Program-made: the position numbers and the translations under genes | The notes under the pieces: generated by a model | The model's database searches: none | What the model was told of the DNA's origin: nothing | Seen by the model: the letters and a program-made list of their open reading frames with translations, nothing else | Assembly (NCBI GenBank): GCA_024704765.1 | Contig: JAKMXF010000011.1 | Coordinates: forward strand, 62,001 to 126,000 | Source of the DNA: Oopsacas minuta | Taxonomy: Eukaryota > Porifera > Hexactinellida > Lyssacinosida > Leucopsacidae | Direction of reading: 5' to 3' | DNA length: 64,000 nucleotides | Part shown: positions 46,861-58,982 of the stretch, piece after piece | Layout of the letters: every line of letters starts with the position of its first letter | How positions within the stretch are numbered: position 1 is the stretch's first letter

Positions 46861-48135
46861 CAGGGTGGCTTCTAAATTCTGTCCCATGTAAAACCATTAT
46901 TTATCAATATATATATATAGCGTGGTACTGATATTCATTGTTCTAATTTATGATTCAGAGACAAAACATATTTCGCGAAATTTATTCAATATAGCATTTG
47001 TATTACACGTGTAATTCTATCTGGCAAGGCCTGATTAGCAGCACGGAGGGTTTTTGGGGAATTTTATTCCACTCTTGGCAAAGTTTCCTCTTCAGTGACT
47101 TGATACTTGTGTGAGAGTTAACACAAGCTTTCGTCTCGAGAATTGACCACACAGAATAATCCATGGGATTCAGATCAGGACTGTAAGGAGGCCATTCTTC
47201 CTTGGTTATAAAACCAGGAAAATTGTCATGTAACCACGACTCGGTGACATTAGAAGTGTGTGCTGGCGCCCGTCTTGCTGGAAAACAAATGAAGTATCTC
47301 CGAACATATCTCGGCCTATATTCTTCAATACTGGGTCCAAAACCATTTATCGATAATTAATTGAATTGATTATTACTCTTTGTGGTACAAAAACCAATGG
47401 TACCCGGCCCATTTTTGATACCCCTGCCCAAAACCATCACCGACTTAGGGTTCTGTATTCTGCTAACATATCAGAACTTCTCGTCAACTTTGGAAGGAGA
47501 CGATGCAGGTATACAATCATTTTGTACGTTGGTTGCATCCTGGATAGTGAATATTTTCTCATCTGAAAATAATATTTATTCAAGATTCTCAATAGCGTAC
47601 CTTTGCATCTTGCACCCTTTTTTCCTTTTACCAATTGAGAAAGGAAGTGTACCTTCTTACGCTTGGATAAACTCATCCCTAAATCCCTTTTCACAATTTT
47701 AGTCATTGCACATCTTGATACTACAAGATTTACTTATGGAACGTCTAGGATTTCGGCGAATTCGCTGGGCGATGACTTTCCCTAAGCTGGGTGGTTATTG
47801 AGCACGGACGCCCTGATCTCGCCCTATCTTCAACTCTTCCGGTATCCTTGTATCGCCTAATAGTGCGGTACACAAATTTCCTTTTGTTTAGAGGGAGTTT
47901 CAGGATCTTCAAAATTTCCCTTGAAGAATGTCCTTTTGTAAATAATTCCACAATTGCCGATCTCTCACGTCCCATCACTGATAAAGTTGGAATTTCTCTA
48001 CAATTGTACTCTGAAACTGTATATTTATGTTAAATACAGTATAATAAGGTAAACTAATAAGATATATCTAATAGCAGAGACTCAGCATGGAAATGGTTCC
48101 TATAAATCATGGGACAGAACTTAAAAGCCACCTTG
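46861..48135 (-). mobile_element. Tc1/mariner-superfamily element (copy G)
   Basis: The ends are inverted repeats, cagggtggcttctaaattct at the left and caaggtggcttttaagttct at the right (reverse complement), continuing with gtcccatg. TA is present at 46859-46860; the right-hand TA has decayed to TG (48136-48137). Length is 1275 bp. The transposase is on the minus strand. Confidence 0.88.
46986..47975 (-). pseudogene. Tc1/mariner-group transposase, broken
   Basis: The start is ATG at 47975 (MGRERSAIVELFTKGHSS), with an HTH followed by FVYRTIRRYKDTGRVEDRARSGRP. The middle part (KKVHFLSQLVKGKKGARCKG) lies in another frame. The first catalytic region is poorly preserved (YFQMRKYS). The later blocks are APAHTSNVTESWL (about 47225-47265) and EWPPYSPDLNPMDYSVWSIL (about 47140-47200). 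The C-terminus LPDRITRVIQMLY ends at TGA 46986. The SPDLNPMDYSVW signature belongs to a Tc1-group lineage different from copies A, B and D. At least four frameshifts are present. Confidence 0.85.
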
Positions 48136-48137
48136 TG

Positions 48138-49436
48138 GTAAAACAAATGCATGATAATACGAATTACATATTCTTACAATAATAGTGTCCTGAGACAGAA
48201 TTGCTCCAAAACTATTGTATTTCAAGGATCACAATGCAAATACAAGTTTAGTATGGACATCAGGGATTTTTCGAGATGATTTGAGGGGGGGAGCAAAATG
48301 CCCCCGCCCCCTGAGCTATGGTCAATTTTCACTGGTAAAATTTTGAATTATTGGGAAACTAGAAAAATCAATGATTGAAGTGGTATGATTATCAAAAATA
48401 TACTGATTAGAATTCATTGCTCGCGACAAAATTATCAATTCATGTGTTAGTGGTATTAGAAATACTTGCAGCAATGACATGAATCTAAGTAATGTACTTT
48501 AGCTCCAAACAATGCCTGCCTCTAATTCATAAAACATTGATTAGTACCTCCTGAAAAATTCTCCTAAAACCCCTGAACATCACATGTAGTCCGGTCAATC
48601 TAGTCAAAGTTTGGGATGAATCCTGAAGTAGAATATACACACACATTTTCCAAGATTAATACTTGCAATTTGTAAAAAGGCTATGAAAATCCATCATCAA
48701 CAATATGCCCCTTTCAATTGGAACCATCAGACACATTTTGAATACTGAAATCCCATATAACGGCTTCAGGATAAACCGAAACGAATATTTATCTAGATAT
48801 TCGTGAATAGCAATAAATTTCAAGTAGTATGACTTCTCACTCGAATATGTATATTTTCCTGGTATTGCAGGAATGTGGTGACATTCGATCCTCAAATCTT
48901 GTGCCAACCCACTAGCGTGACTCCTTGTTAGACGCCACTAAGCTAACTGAGTCTAGTGTTATACATATTGGTACTCTAAATTGCTTTTAACCGATATAGT
49001 TGTAACATCTACCGCCGCCTACAAATCTCTTATTACTCTACACAAATTTCTAACAAATAGATAATGTCATAGTATGGTTTTTGAGAAATAATTACTACAA
49101 ATGAATAATCTATCATCAATATGTATATCACGATATTTAGTATGTTAAGCCATAGCCTACTAAATACTCAGCCCAAACAGTAACTTCTGTATCTTGTAAC
49201 AGGGGTTATTAGTTGATCATATTGACCAACCATTCTACTTCTTGAAATTTCTGATTTTTAATCAATCAACTTATTTAAATTCAGCATAATAGATATATGT
49301 AAATATAAAAATTTTGACTGACATACTCTAGTTACTAGTAATGATAGTCAATCGCATACCTATTGTAATTTTATAATGCATATACGCTTCTGCTCACTAT
49401 TAGCCTGTATATTGTATCTCTCTGATGCCAAGTGCC
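48138..49436. other. Intronic or intergenic stretch
   Basis: No gene recognised. Positions 48280-48315 are a G/C run (ggggggg followed by cccccgccccc) that can fold back and may be a decayed repeat end. The rest is AT-rich. Confidence 0.45.
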
Positions 49437-52122
49437 TATTTACCCCAGGTTGTACAAGTAATTAATACACAGATGACATGGTGCATATATTCAGGATGCC
49501 AGAGAATCCATCTGGGCTTAAACAGGCCTGGATAAGCGCTCTTCACATTGAGGATATTGATGGTCTCAAGGTCGTTAATGTATGATCAAGCATTTCAGTG
49601 AAGATGTTGAGTACTTTCATAAGGTTCCAATGGTGACTGTACTTTAGCTAGTGTACCTAGCGATAAACTTAGGCCGAAAGAAGTAAGCAATTCCGGGTTG
49701 TCACCTTGTTGTCCCTCATATGATTCATCAACATCGACAAGCAAACGTACTCGTTGTATAATAAATTAAAAGAGAAAGAAATGTTGAATCAAACCATTCA
49801 GCTTAGTCAAAAATCTGAGAGTGGAGCCAAACACAAGTTCATAATTATAAAATTGATAGGACCTGTAAGCTAAGTTGAAATTTATTGTGTTACCAGACAA
49901 TTGGTTAATATGGCAAACTGACAATTCTTGAGATTCTTCCCCGCCTTGTTGACAAACTATTTTAGTGGATGTATAACTAGAAGTAATTCATTTTTATCTG
50001 TATCAGCCTGGTACTATAGACAAAGTAACCTTCTTCGCTTAATTCAATTTATGATATTCGACAAATTGATTCATTATTGTATCAAATTTCCTCAAAATCT
50101 GTATCTGATGATCATCATACTAAATTACATTCATTTCATATTCCTCGTACCAAATAACACATAGAGATTATAATTGATTTAGCTAGCAAAGAGGATCCTC
50201 AGTTATCGCCAAGCTCCAATTTATCCTCCGTCAATTAGATAATATATTTATTCCAAAAGAACAGGCAAAGGTACAATATATTTACTCAAGTCTTTTCAAT
50301 TGAGACTCATCTCATTTTCCAGCATGTTATGTATATCTCTAGGGTTTAGATTGTCTTTCTCTACGGTATGTTCAGACATTAAATACATTGTATACTTCGT
50401 TTGGCATTGAAAACGATTTCTCTACCTATCTTACCCAAGCTATTTTTTCCTTCAGTTCATTGGAGAGAATGTTATAGTTCAAATGGATAAAATACACGTT
50501 AAATCTCATATTACAAATAAAGAGGACCAAACCAGAAATGTGTTCGCGGTAATGGTATCTAGCTTACAAATGAAATGCTCTTTATTACAATATTATTACA
50601 ATGTGGTTCTGTTTCCGCAGAAATATATTTCCCATCATCAAAGTGTATCATTGATATTGAGAATTGTGGTTTACGTATACGGGTAATTTCAACTAATAAT
50701 TATTCTTTGAACCTAAATCTTTCCAACCATTTTCTCTGACTGGCAAATTGGAAACTAGGGTCCCTCACCCATTTGATCCTACTAGATTTCTTCTCGTCAC
50801 ATTCGATTTTGTTCATATTAAAAAGTATTCGGAATAATTTGTTGAATTAGAAGATTTTGATAAGACAATGTATTTCCCCAAGATTGAAGATTTTGAGATT
50901 TTGATAAATGCCAGTACCACCTCTGTCTCCATTCAGCATCTTTTCAGCTCTGAAAGAAGAAATATAGCGAAACTGGCACATCAGTTAACAGTGATAGCTT
51001 GTTTTCCTCTAGTATAGAAAGACAAAATGTCAGATTGATCCTGAAGCTTCTGAATGATCTGGCACTATCCGCTCTTGAGATTCAAAATGAAAACGTTGTG
51101 AAGAATATCATGAAAATACTCTCTACGTTAGTTAAAATCGTTCTTACTCTGTGGAAAATATTGCAAACCCTTCTAAAGAATCCGTTTAAATGACAATCTC
51201 TCAATACACTTGATCTTACACTATGAGCATAAATATATATGAGCTAGCATAGTATATTGGATAGATGCTGACAGTCCTTACATAGTAGTTCTGGTAAATT
51301 GGGTAAGTATACGCATACTAGTTTGAGACACGCTTGTATTGCGTTAGAACAGATAACAAACTATCTACCTGAGTCATATGAATTTTCTTATGTTTCATCT
51401 GCATTTCTGGAAACAGACCCGTTGGAACATCATTTTGGACTCTATTTAGTGAGGGCTGGTTCGAATTATCATATTTCCTATATTCAAATTCTCGAATTCG
51501 AGCCTTGTCTTAAGCTCTCTAACATTCTAAAAATGATTCCTGATCAACAGGACTCTTCCTAATCCATACATACTTTTGTCAAATCTTTTACTACACCTTT
51601 TATTATCTCTAGTGATGACCAAATAGTTATTGGGCCTTATCTTGATGGAATTGGTGATATATCATCAATTGAATACACCCAGCAGACACTCCAGTCGTTA
51701 GCTTTTATCGAAGGTTATTCGGTGAATAAATTCTTAATATGGTTTCAAGAATGCAGATTGTTCACTGATACGCTAACTTCTAATAAAGAATTTATTCCTG
51801 ATTCAATTTCTCAATTCAAGATCTTCAATTAGCAAATCGAGGGGGACTCAAGTATCCATCTGAGCCTGTTCTTAGCTCTGTCATTACTCTGTGGAAGATT
51901 CTGTTTGCTATTGAGGACAATGATCATTTGGCGAATCGACTTGTGCACGATCCATTAGTTGATGAGCTCACATTAATATACAGGGAAGATGATGCAAGTA
52001 TTGATATCTGGAAATCAAACTGTTATATCTGTAATGTTACTAGATGGGATATCTTACGTAAACATATTTTTACTACTGCTAATTACTTGCCAACAAGATT
52101 AAGAACTATAATTCACTTGTAA
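49437..52122 (+). pseudogene. THAP-domain P-element-type transposase relic
   Basis: P-element transposases bind DNA with an N-terminal THAP zinc finger and cut with an RNase-H-like domain split by a GTP-binding insert. A THAP-like start, KCLFTPGC (about 49430-49452), is followed by HIFRMPENPSGLKQAWISAL and, after a 1-bp shift, IKHFSEDVEYF (about 49585-49620). A coiled-coil-like stretch and decayed linker follow. DKIHVKSHITNKED (about 50486-50525) and NVFAVMVSSLQMKCS match the catalytic-core start. FDFVHIKK (about 50800), a 64-codon stretch (50999-51193), TDPLEHHFGLYLVRAGSNYH (about 51410-51475) and the C-terminal RWDILRKHIFTTANYL (about 52045-52095) follow. The usual DEI triplet at the core reads DKI. 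Numerous stops and shifts occur. Confidence 0.75.
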
Positions 52123-52663
52123 CTTCTTTATTTATAGAAAAAAGTAAACTGAAAAGTTCTCATAATTGTGGAGTGTATGTGATATAATTGTAATTGTATG
52201 TATTTACATTTATTATGTATGTTGATTCGGTTATTGTTCAATATCCATTAGTTCTAATGAACTTCATTCAAATAGAAGTTCAATATCTTAGTTGAGTACA
52301 AGCGAGGAATTATAAATAATAATTGAGTTTACATTTGATTCGGGGGCTGCATTTGGTAGAATTATCCCAACTGTCACTTGTTAGAATAACACTGGCAACA
52401 AGTATTTTGGTGTCTTGTGAGTTTAACATTTTTTGGGTACATCACAGGTGAACAAAAAATATTTCTATCTCTTGGCTCAGATTGTTGGAGTGTTTTTAGG
52501 GTATATCGGGGTTGCTGTATCGAAAATACTATTAGTTTTGCTGAATTGGCTCTAGTTTTCTAGATATTACACAACCTTAAATATTAAGGTAATACTACAA
52601 ATATTTTCGGTTTGTATGTTAATATCAACATTTACAACTATTTGTCCACAACATAGAACTTTT
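52123..52663. other. Spacer upstream of family copy 3
   Basis: AT-rich. The phrase tcccaactgtcacttgttag (52368-52387) recurs in inverted form near 58930-58950, beside the MULE relic. Confidence 0.45.
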
Positions 52664-54354
52664 ATGGATTCAAAACGCATTAGACCCTGTTGCCTCAATG
52701 ATCCTGATGTCTTTTGCTATATTTGTGGTGAATATATGACAAAGGACATCGTTTTAATATTAGAGATGTCACCAAAATAGCTTATCAGGTTTACTTTGAT
52801 ATTAAGTTAGGCGATCAGGATAAGTCATGGAGCCCTCACAAAGTGTGCAAATATTGCACAGAAACCCTCCGCCTATGGACCCAAGGAAAAGCAAATCCAT
52901 AAAGTTTGGGATACCAATGGTTTGGCGAGAGCCCAAGAACCATCACGATGACTGCTACTTCTGCATGATCAACATGTCTGGATGGAACCGGCAGAAAAAG
53001 AATTCGTGGCATTATCCTGACATACATTCTGCAAGACGCCCAATTCCACACCGCAGCGAAATTCAAGTGCCTGCTTTTACGTTCTTACCTGATACTGCGT
53101 TTACTGAGGCAATTGATGAATCGTCGGACAGCGCTTACTGCAGCAATAGCTGTAATAAGTTGTACAGATAAATAAAGTGGAGCCTTTCACACAGGGGCAG
53201 CTCAACGACTTAGTGAGAGACTTAAGCTTGTCAAAAGATGCTTCAGAGATCCTGGCTTCCCGTCTCAGTGAACACCATGTTCTCCACAGTGAAGCTAAGA
53301 TAACTTATTACCGACGCAAAGGCGAAGAACTTATTCGCTATTTCAGTGAAGAAGGCGGTTTCTGGTTTTGTAATAACATCCCAGGACTTCCCTCAGCAAT
53401 GGGACTGTCCCAATACAATCCAAATGGGTGGTGTTTATTTATCGACAGCTCTAAACGGAGTCTAAAGTGCGTGTTGTTGCATAATGGTAACAAATTTGCC
53501 TGTGTCCCGATCTGCCATTCAGTAATCTTGAAAGAGCACTATGCAACTGTAAAGATAGTTCTACAAAAGCTGTGTTATGATGAACATAACTGGATGGCGT
53601 GTGCGGACTTGAAAATGGTCAATATCCTGGTAGGACAGCAAAGTGGTTACACTAAATTCCCATGCTTTCTTTGTTTGTGGGACAGCAGAGTGGATGAGGT
53701 GCCCTGGGAATAGAAGAACTGGCCAGTTCGTCAAAAGACTGCCGTGGGGGAAAAGAATATCATTAACGAGCCACTAGTTAGTCGTGACCGTATCATCCTA
53801 TCACCACTACATATCAAGTTGGGAATGATGAAACAATTCGTAAAGGCATTGAACAAAGATGGTACCTGTTTCGACTACCTCTGCTCAGTATATCGTGGTC
53901 TGAGTATCGAAAAACTTAAGGCAGGAATTTTTGATGGGCCACAAATCAGAAAACTGATATAAGATGAAGAATTCGCCTCACACATGACTGGAGTTGAGGC
54001 TGCCGTGTGGTATTCCTTTGTCGATGTTGTAAAGGAATTATTAGGCAACACCAAAGTGGCTAACTACCAGAATCTGGTCAAAGGCATGCTCAAGAACTTC
54101 CACAGTCTGGGAACCAGAAGAGCATAAAACTTCACTATCTCTATAGCCATTTAGAGAGATTCCCTGAAAATCTTGGTGATTTAAGCAAGGAACAGAGCGA
54201 GCGATTCCACCAAGACATCAGGACTATGGAGAAACGGTACCAAGGAAGATGGGACGCTCACATGTTGGCAGATTACTGTTGGAGCCTTATGCGTGATTGC
54301 CCCCAAGAACCTCACAAGAGGAATTCGTATAAGAGAACATTCGTTCGTGATTGA
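52664..54354 (+). pseudogene. Zinc-finger/RNase-H-like repeat family protein, copy 3
   Basis: The start is ATG at 52664 (MDSKRIRPCCLNDPDVFCY). The zinc-binding pairs are CYICG, CKYC and DDCYFC. KLGDQDKSWSPHK and FGIPMVWREPKNHHDD follow. The core starts MEPFTQGQLNDLVRDLSL (53177) and holds FIDSSKRSLKCVLLHNG (53439-53489), CADLKMV, SGYTKFPCFLCLWDSR, LSPLHIKLGMMK and, across a frameshift near 54115, the homologue of the GERFHQDI block (about 54200). The end is at TGA 54352-54354 (NSYKRTFVRD). Stops at 53711-53713 and 53960-53962 and frameshifts near 52780, 52900, 53170 and 54115 inactivate it. The spacing of all blocks is that of copy 1. Confidence 0.82.
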
Positions 54355-54811
54355 TAAGTATCCAGGTTATATTATATCTCAAATTATCTGCTTATTACGT
54401 ACGTTCAATTCTAGTTATAAAGTAATACATACATACCATATGGTATCAGTGAACACAGATTCACGAATGCTGAAAACATAATTTTACAATATCACGAAAA
54501 GTAAAACCAAATAACCAGAACTAGTGCCATTTTCGAACTCAGTGACCCCGAATTACCCTAGAAATAGTCTCAACTTATCAGCCAAGAAAATGTTGTTGGC
54601 CAGTGTATTTGTCCGTAGATTCGAAAAATGCCCTCAGCTTTGGTCAATCAGCTCTTGTTCTTGAAATATGTGCAGGATTGAGTTAAACTAATTAATTCCT
54701 ATAATATATACATATACGAGTATATATATGTTAAGAATTTGTTGCCATTAGCATAAACGTTATCACAAGAGTAATAATGCATACAGAAAATTCCGTAAAC
54801 GGTAGAAACAA
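54355..54811. other. 457-bp spacer between convergent copies 3 and 4
   Basis: AT-rich, with an ataTATA-rich run at 54700-54730. No terminal repeat shared by the two neighbours was recognised. Confidence 0.5.
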
Positions 54812-56465
54812 TCAATCAAAGTTTAAAAAGCGTCGTTTCCGGGACATCCTTGAGTGAGATTTACCTGGACAATGTCGCTGAAGACGCCAGCAATAATCTC
54901 CCATCATGTGAATATCCCACCTTCCCTGGTACCACACTTCCGTTACCCTGATGTCTTGATGGAACCTTTCTCCTTGTTCTTCACTTAGGTCACCAAGGTT
55001 TTCGAGGAAATGATCTAAATCGTTATGGAGGTAATGAACCTTGATGCTCATCTTACAGCCAAGATTATTGAATTTCGAGAGCATGTTGTCTACTAATTGA
55101 GCGTCATATTTTGCTTTGTTTTTTCCCAAAAAAGTTTTGTGTAACAAATACAAATGCGACCAAGCTCCAGATTCAGTGCCATTCATTCATGGAACTAATA
55201 AAACATGTGTCTTTACTTAGCTTTCTGATGTTGGAACCACCAAATATTCCAGCTTTGGGCTTTTCAGTGTTAAGTTCAAGAAATGAAGTGCATTGATAAT
55301 GGAAGCAGGAAGCATCTTTATTTAGAGCTTTGATTAATTATTTCATGAGGCCCAGTTTGATATGCAGTGGTGGAAGAATCATCTTTTCCCAATTTGTCAT
55401 CAGAGGTTTGTTAATGAAGTTTATTTTTCCCACTACCATATTCTCTCTCAAGGGCCAATCTTTTCTCGTCCAGTGGTCATTTCTTGTTCTGCTATCCCAA
55501 AGACAAAGGAAGCCTGGGTATTTTGTGAAGTCACTTTGCTGTCGAAGGAGGAAATTAACCATCTTTAAGTCAACACAAATCACAAATTGATGAACATGAA
55601 ATTTCAGTTTCTCCAAAACCAGTTTGATTGGCCTATACTCCTCCTTCATACTGGTTGAGCTACCAATTAGAATAGAGGCATAATTATTCCCATTATGGAG
55701 CAAAACACATATCAAACTCCTAGTAGAACTGTCGATTACAAGGCTCCATTCATTTGGCCTGTATTCTAGTATCCACATTTCTCCTAAAAGATCTCCAACA
55801 TCATTGCACCAAACTAGACTGTTTTCGTGGGAAAAGTAAGGCAGTAAAGACTGTTCTCTGTTACGATAATATGCAATCTTGTTTCTAGGATGAAGTAAAT
55901 TTTTGTTATTCAACCTGGATGCCAGTTCGAGATCCCTGATCTGATCATTCAGTTCGAATTGATCAAAACATTGGAGGACCATAGGTGAAATGCCTTCAAA
56001 ATCGCTATCACTCGAAATAACTTCTGCTTCAAGGAAAATATCTGAATCATTTAGATGAAGCTTCGAAGCCGAATGGATACCTGATCTGAAACTTGGAACA
56101 GGTCGTCTCGCTGACTCTAGGTCAGGATATGTCCAATTACTCTTAAGCTTGCAATTGATGCCTTTGATGCTAACAATGCAGAAGCAACAATCATCATAAT
56201 GGTTTTTTGGAACCCTCCAAACCATTGGTATACCAAACTTCAGACTTCCCCTCTTACAAACAACCCATTGTCGCAGATACTCCAAACAAGTTTTACATAC
56301 TATATGCGGGACCCATAGTTTATCTTGATCTCCAAGACTGACTCTAAAAATGTAAGATATGCCTCCTTTACAAAGTCAGAAATAGGTTTTTGCTGTTCTC
56401 TCATAGTATAGCTACCGCAAATATAGCAGAATACATTTAGGTTATTCAAACAACTTCTTCGACCG
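54812..56465 (-). pseudogene. Zinc-finger/RNase-H-like repeat family protein, copy 4
   Basis: The N-terminus lies near 56465-56400 (NLNVFCYICGSYTMREQ). After a 1-bp shift come LGDQDKLWVPHIVCKTCLE and a 315-codon open stretch (56285-55338) with FGIPMVWRVPKNHYDDC, VIDSSTRSLICVLLHNG, ICVDLKMVNFLL, GFLCLWDSR and LPPLHIKLGLMK. After TAA at 55338-55340 and a further shift near 55187, the C-terminal 124 codons carry EEQGERFHQDI and GDYCWRL, ending at 54812. The first Asp block reads VIDSS, as in the other copies. It is clearly diverged from copy 3, so the two are not a recent duplication. Confidence 0.82.
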
Positions 56466-57061
56466 AAGCTATACAATACAACACTAACTACTTAGTATTT
56501 GAAATGGAAATCAAAATTGTATGACAACAATTATATCCAAAATATTAAGCATGCATGAAATGGTTCTAGAATAAATGAAAGATGCAATATTTCAAGACTA
56601 AAGTCAGGCACAAATTGTTTCGATTTACTAAAGAATCATGATTTAATTAGGGTCACATCCCAAATTAAGCCTACATTAAAGGCGAATCAGTATTTAAGGA
56701 AATATATTCAAATTCAAAAACTAGAGCTGAAGCAGGAAAATCAATGGTAGTATTGAAATCAGCAAATCAAGTGTACTCTAAAATAGGGCAAAATTCTGAG
56801 TCACCAAAACTTTTTCAGTTCTGTTGGGCTGTATAATTAGTGTATCCATATAATATCGGTCAATTTTTATGTATTCTCAATTAATTATTCGATATTCACA
56901 ATCCATTAAATCCACATCTAGTCACTACCATTTCTGAAATGTGATTCTTTGTTAAATAAACAACTATCTTGTTTTTAACTGTGACTTCACGTATGAAACG
57001 TATACACAAACTTCCAAATAGGGTAAAATTCATATCTTAGCTGTTGTAAAATATTATTGTC
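56466..57061. other. Spacer upstream of the MULE relic
   Basis: No gene recognised. The phrase ttaactgtgacttcacg (56975-56991) weakly resembles the phrase aactgtcacttg beside the 3' side of the MULE relic and could be a decayed terminal repeat. Confidence 0.4.
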
Positions 57062-58635
57062 ATGGAATACACATTGGATGAATACAAGCGCAGTGTTGGC
57101 AGAATTTTTACAACTCAAGATGGTAACAAATATATTAAATCAAAAGAAGAGGGCAGTTTTGTGTATCTTCGGTGTGTGTTGTTTAGACGTGGGTGTAAGG
57201 GTTCTAGCAAACTTAATCACGAAACCAATTTCATCATGCCTTTGAATTTGCAAAATCATAATGTCGAAATGTATCAAACAAAAGTTTACCAATTGAAACA
57301 ACATGCAAAACTATGGCCGCGAGTTCACCAAATAAACTTCGAAGAGTTTTTGACGATGTTACAAGAAATGATCCGTGTGTAAGTGATATCTGCTTTACAG
57401 AATGCGAGTCACCCCTCTATCGAGCGAGACGAAAAGTACAACCGAAAATTCCGTTTACAGCTTCCGAGTTTGTTGCTATGTTTCCAACAACAACATTCGG
57501 AAAATATTATAAATATAGCGTATCGAGAAGTGAACAAACAGGTGTGATCTATTTTTCAGGGCAGATGCATACATTTTTGGACGAGGTGACCAATGTTCAA
57601 TTTGATGGAACATTTTTCCCATTTCAACTCAATTCTCTCAGCTCTGGACAATATTTGTTTCAGGTGAAGACATACTCTACCAGCTGTACATAGTTTAATA
57701 AACATCCAAGACCCAGGAATTATATCAAGCAGTATTGGAAAGTATCTTTATTAATGTTCCACAATTTTGGCCATCAGTGACTATGTCAAGTTGAGAACCA
57801 GCAGCAAGAAATGCTTTTAAGGTAGTGTTCCCTCAAGCGAGAATTTACAGCTGCTGGTTTCATTATACCCAGTGAATTTGGGCAAATCACAAAATTTGTT
57901 CTTATCCAAAGTTTTGGAGATAATCCAGAAGTACTGCTTACATAAAACAATTAATGGCAATCTCGTTTTTGCCAGCTCTCCTAATAACTCCCATTTTCAA
58001 CTTTCTTCTAATTCCAGTCATAGAAAATACTGAGAAATCAAAGTTGGAAAACTTAAGAACTATTGCAAAAACATTGGATCAATCAAATAACTCCGGGGAA
58101 CTTTCTATTTATGAAATCAAAATCGCTATAAATAATGAGAGAGAGAGAGCTATCATTCTAAATTAAATTAATCGTGAGAACCAATTATCCAAGGATATGG
58201 ACGTTCATGGCAACTCTAAATGAAATAATACAAAATACAGATAATGTCATAGGACGTTTACGGAGGGAAGAGATATCAGCAGACCACGAAAAAACAAAAT
58301 ATAAAAAATGAAGAACGTAGGATTATTCGCAAACAAAAGTTGTCTTGTGGAGACTACAACACGATGGAATTCCTGAAAGCGATTAGCAATACAATTGGCA
58401 ACATAAATTCCCAAGAGAACATATTTCATCAAGTGATTCTGATTATTCTGACGAAGAAAATGTTGAGGCAACTGGAGAAATTTCCAAGTGCATTATTTGT
58501 CTTGCGCCTCGTACAAAAACATGGATCTTCATGCCGTGTAGACATGCCAACTGCTGTACGAAGTGTAGCAAATCAATTGAAGAACTAGGACGCCCTTGTC
58601 CAGTGTGCCGTTCGTTAATCGAAACACGCTTTTAA
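57062..58635 (+). pseudogene. FLYWCH/MULE-type transposase relic with C-terminal RING finger
   Basis: The start is ATG at 57062 (MEYTLDEYKRSVGRIFTTQD). An FLYWCH-like zinc finger has YLRC, GCKGSSKL and HNVEM (about 57160-57270). The MULE transposase part begins LRRVFDDVTRNDP (57331) and has YRARRKVQPKIPFTASEF and VTNVQFDGTFFPF (Asp in FDGTF, about 57590-57625). In other frames come SIFINVPQFWPS (about 57745), VVFPQARIYSCWFHYTQ (about 57820-57872), FLPALLITPIFN and LSCGDYNTMEFLKAI (about 58340-58383). The last 58 codons (58461-58635) form a complete RING finger: CIICLAP, MPCRHANCCTKC and CPVCRSLIETRF. Frameshifts near 57380, 57690, 57950 and 58310 break the transposase part. The final RING frame is intact. 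Confidence 0.82.
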
Positions 58636-58872
58636 ATATTCACTAGTTAATAACATCTAATGTATGATTTTTCATGAATATAATTATTTCATCTTCAATT
58701 AATTATATTATTACTATATTTCCAGATATATCATTAAAGCTATCATTTATCCTCACGTATATATATTTAATACATAAAAATTCATGAAAAATAATACCCG
58801 ATATACTTAGTTGAAACTAAAAATAATACACATAAACACTGATACCAAAGGAAATTTATTCAAAATTTCTAA

Positions 58873-58982
58873 AAGTGACAGTCGGTTGAAAATACATTCT
58901 AATAAGTGAAAATCAATTGAAAATACACTCTATCAAGTGACAGTTGGGAAATTATAACAAATGACAGTCTCAAAATTCTGAC
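58873..58982. repeat. Short degenerate tandem repeat downstream of the MULE relic
   Basis: Two units of 31 bp (starting aagtgacagtcggttgaaaa and aagtgaaaatcaattgaaaa) are followed by two 24-bp units (aagtgacagttggg and aaatgacagtctc). Subterminal repeats of this kind are common near MULE ends, so this may mark the 3' terminus of the element. Confidence 0.6.

Noticed and set aside
48656-48907. Minus-strand 83-codon frame as an exon
   Set aside because: No splice signals or domain; composition is like the surrounding AT-rich DNA.
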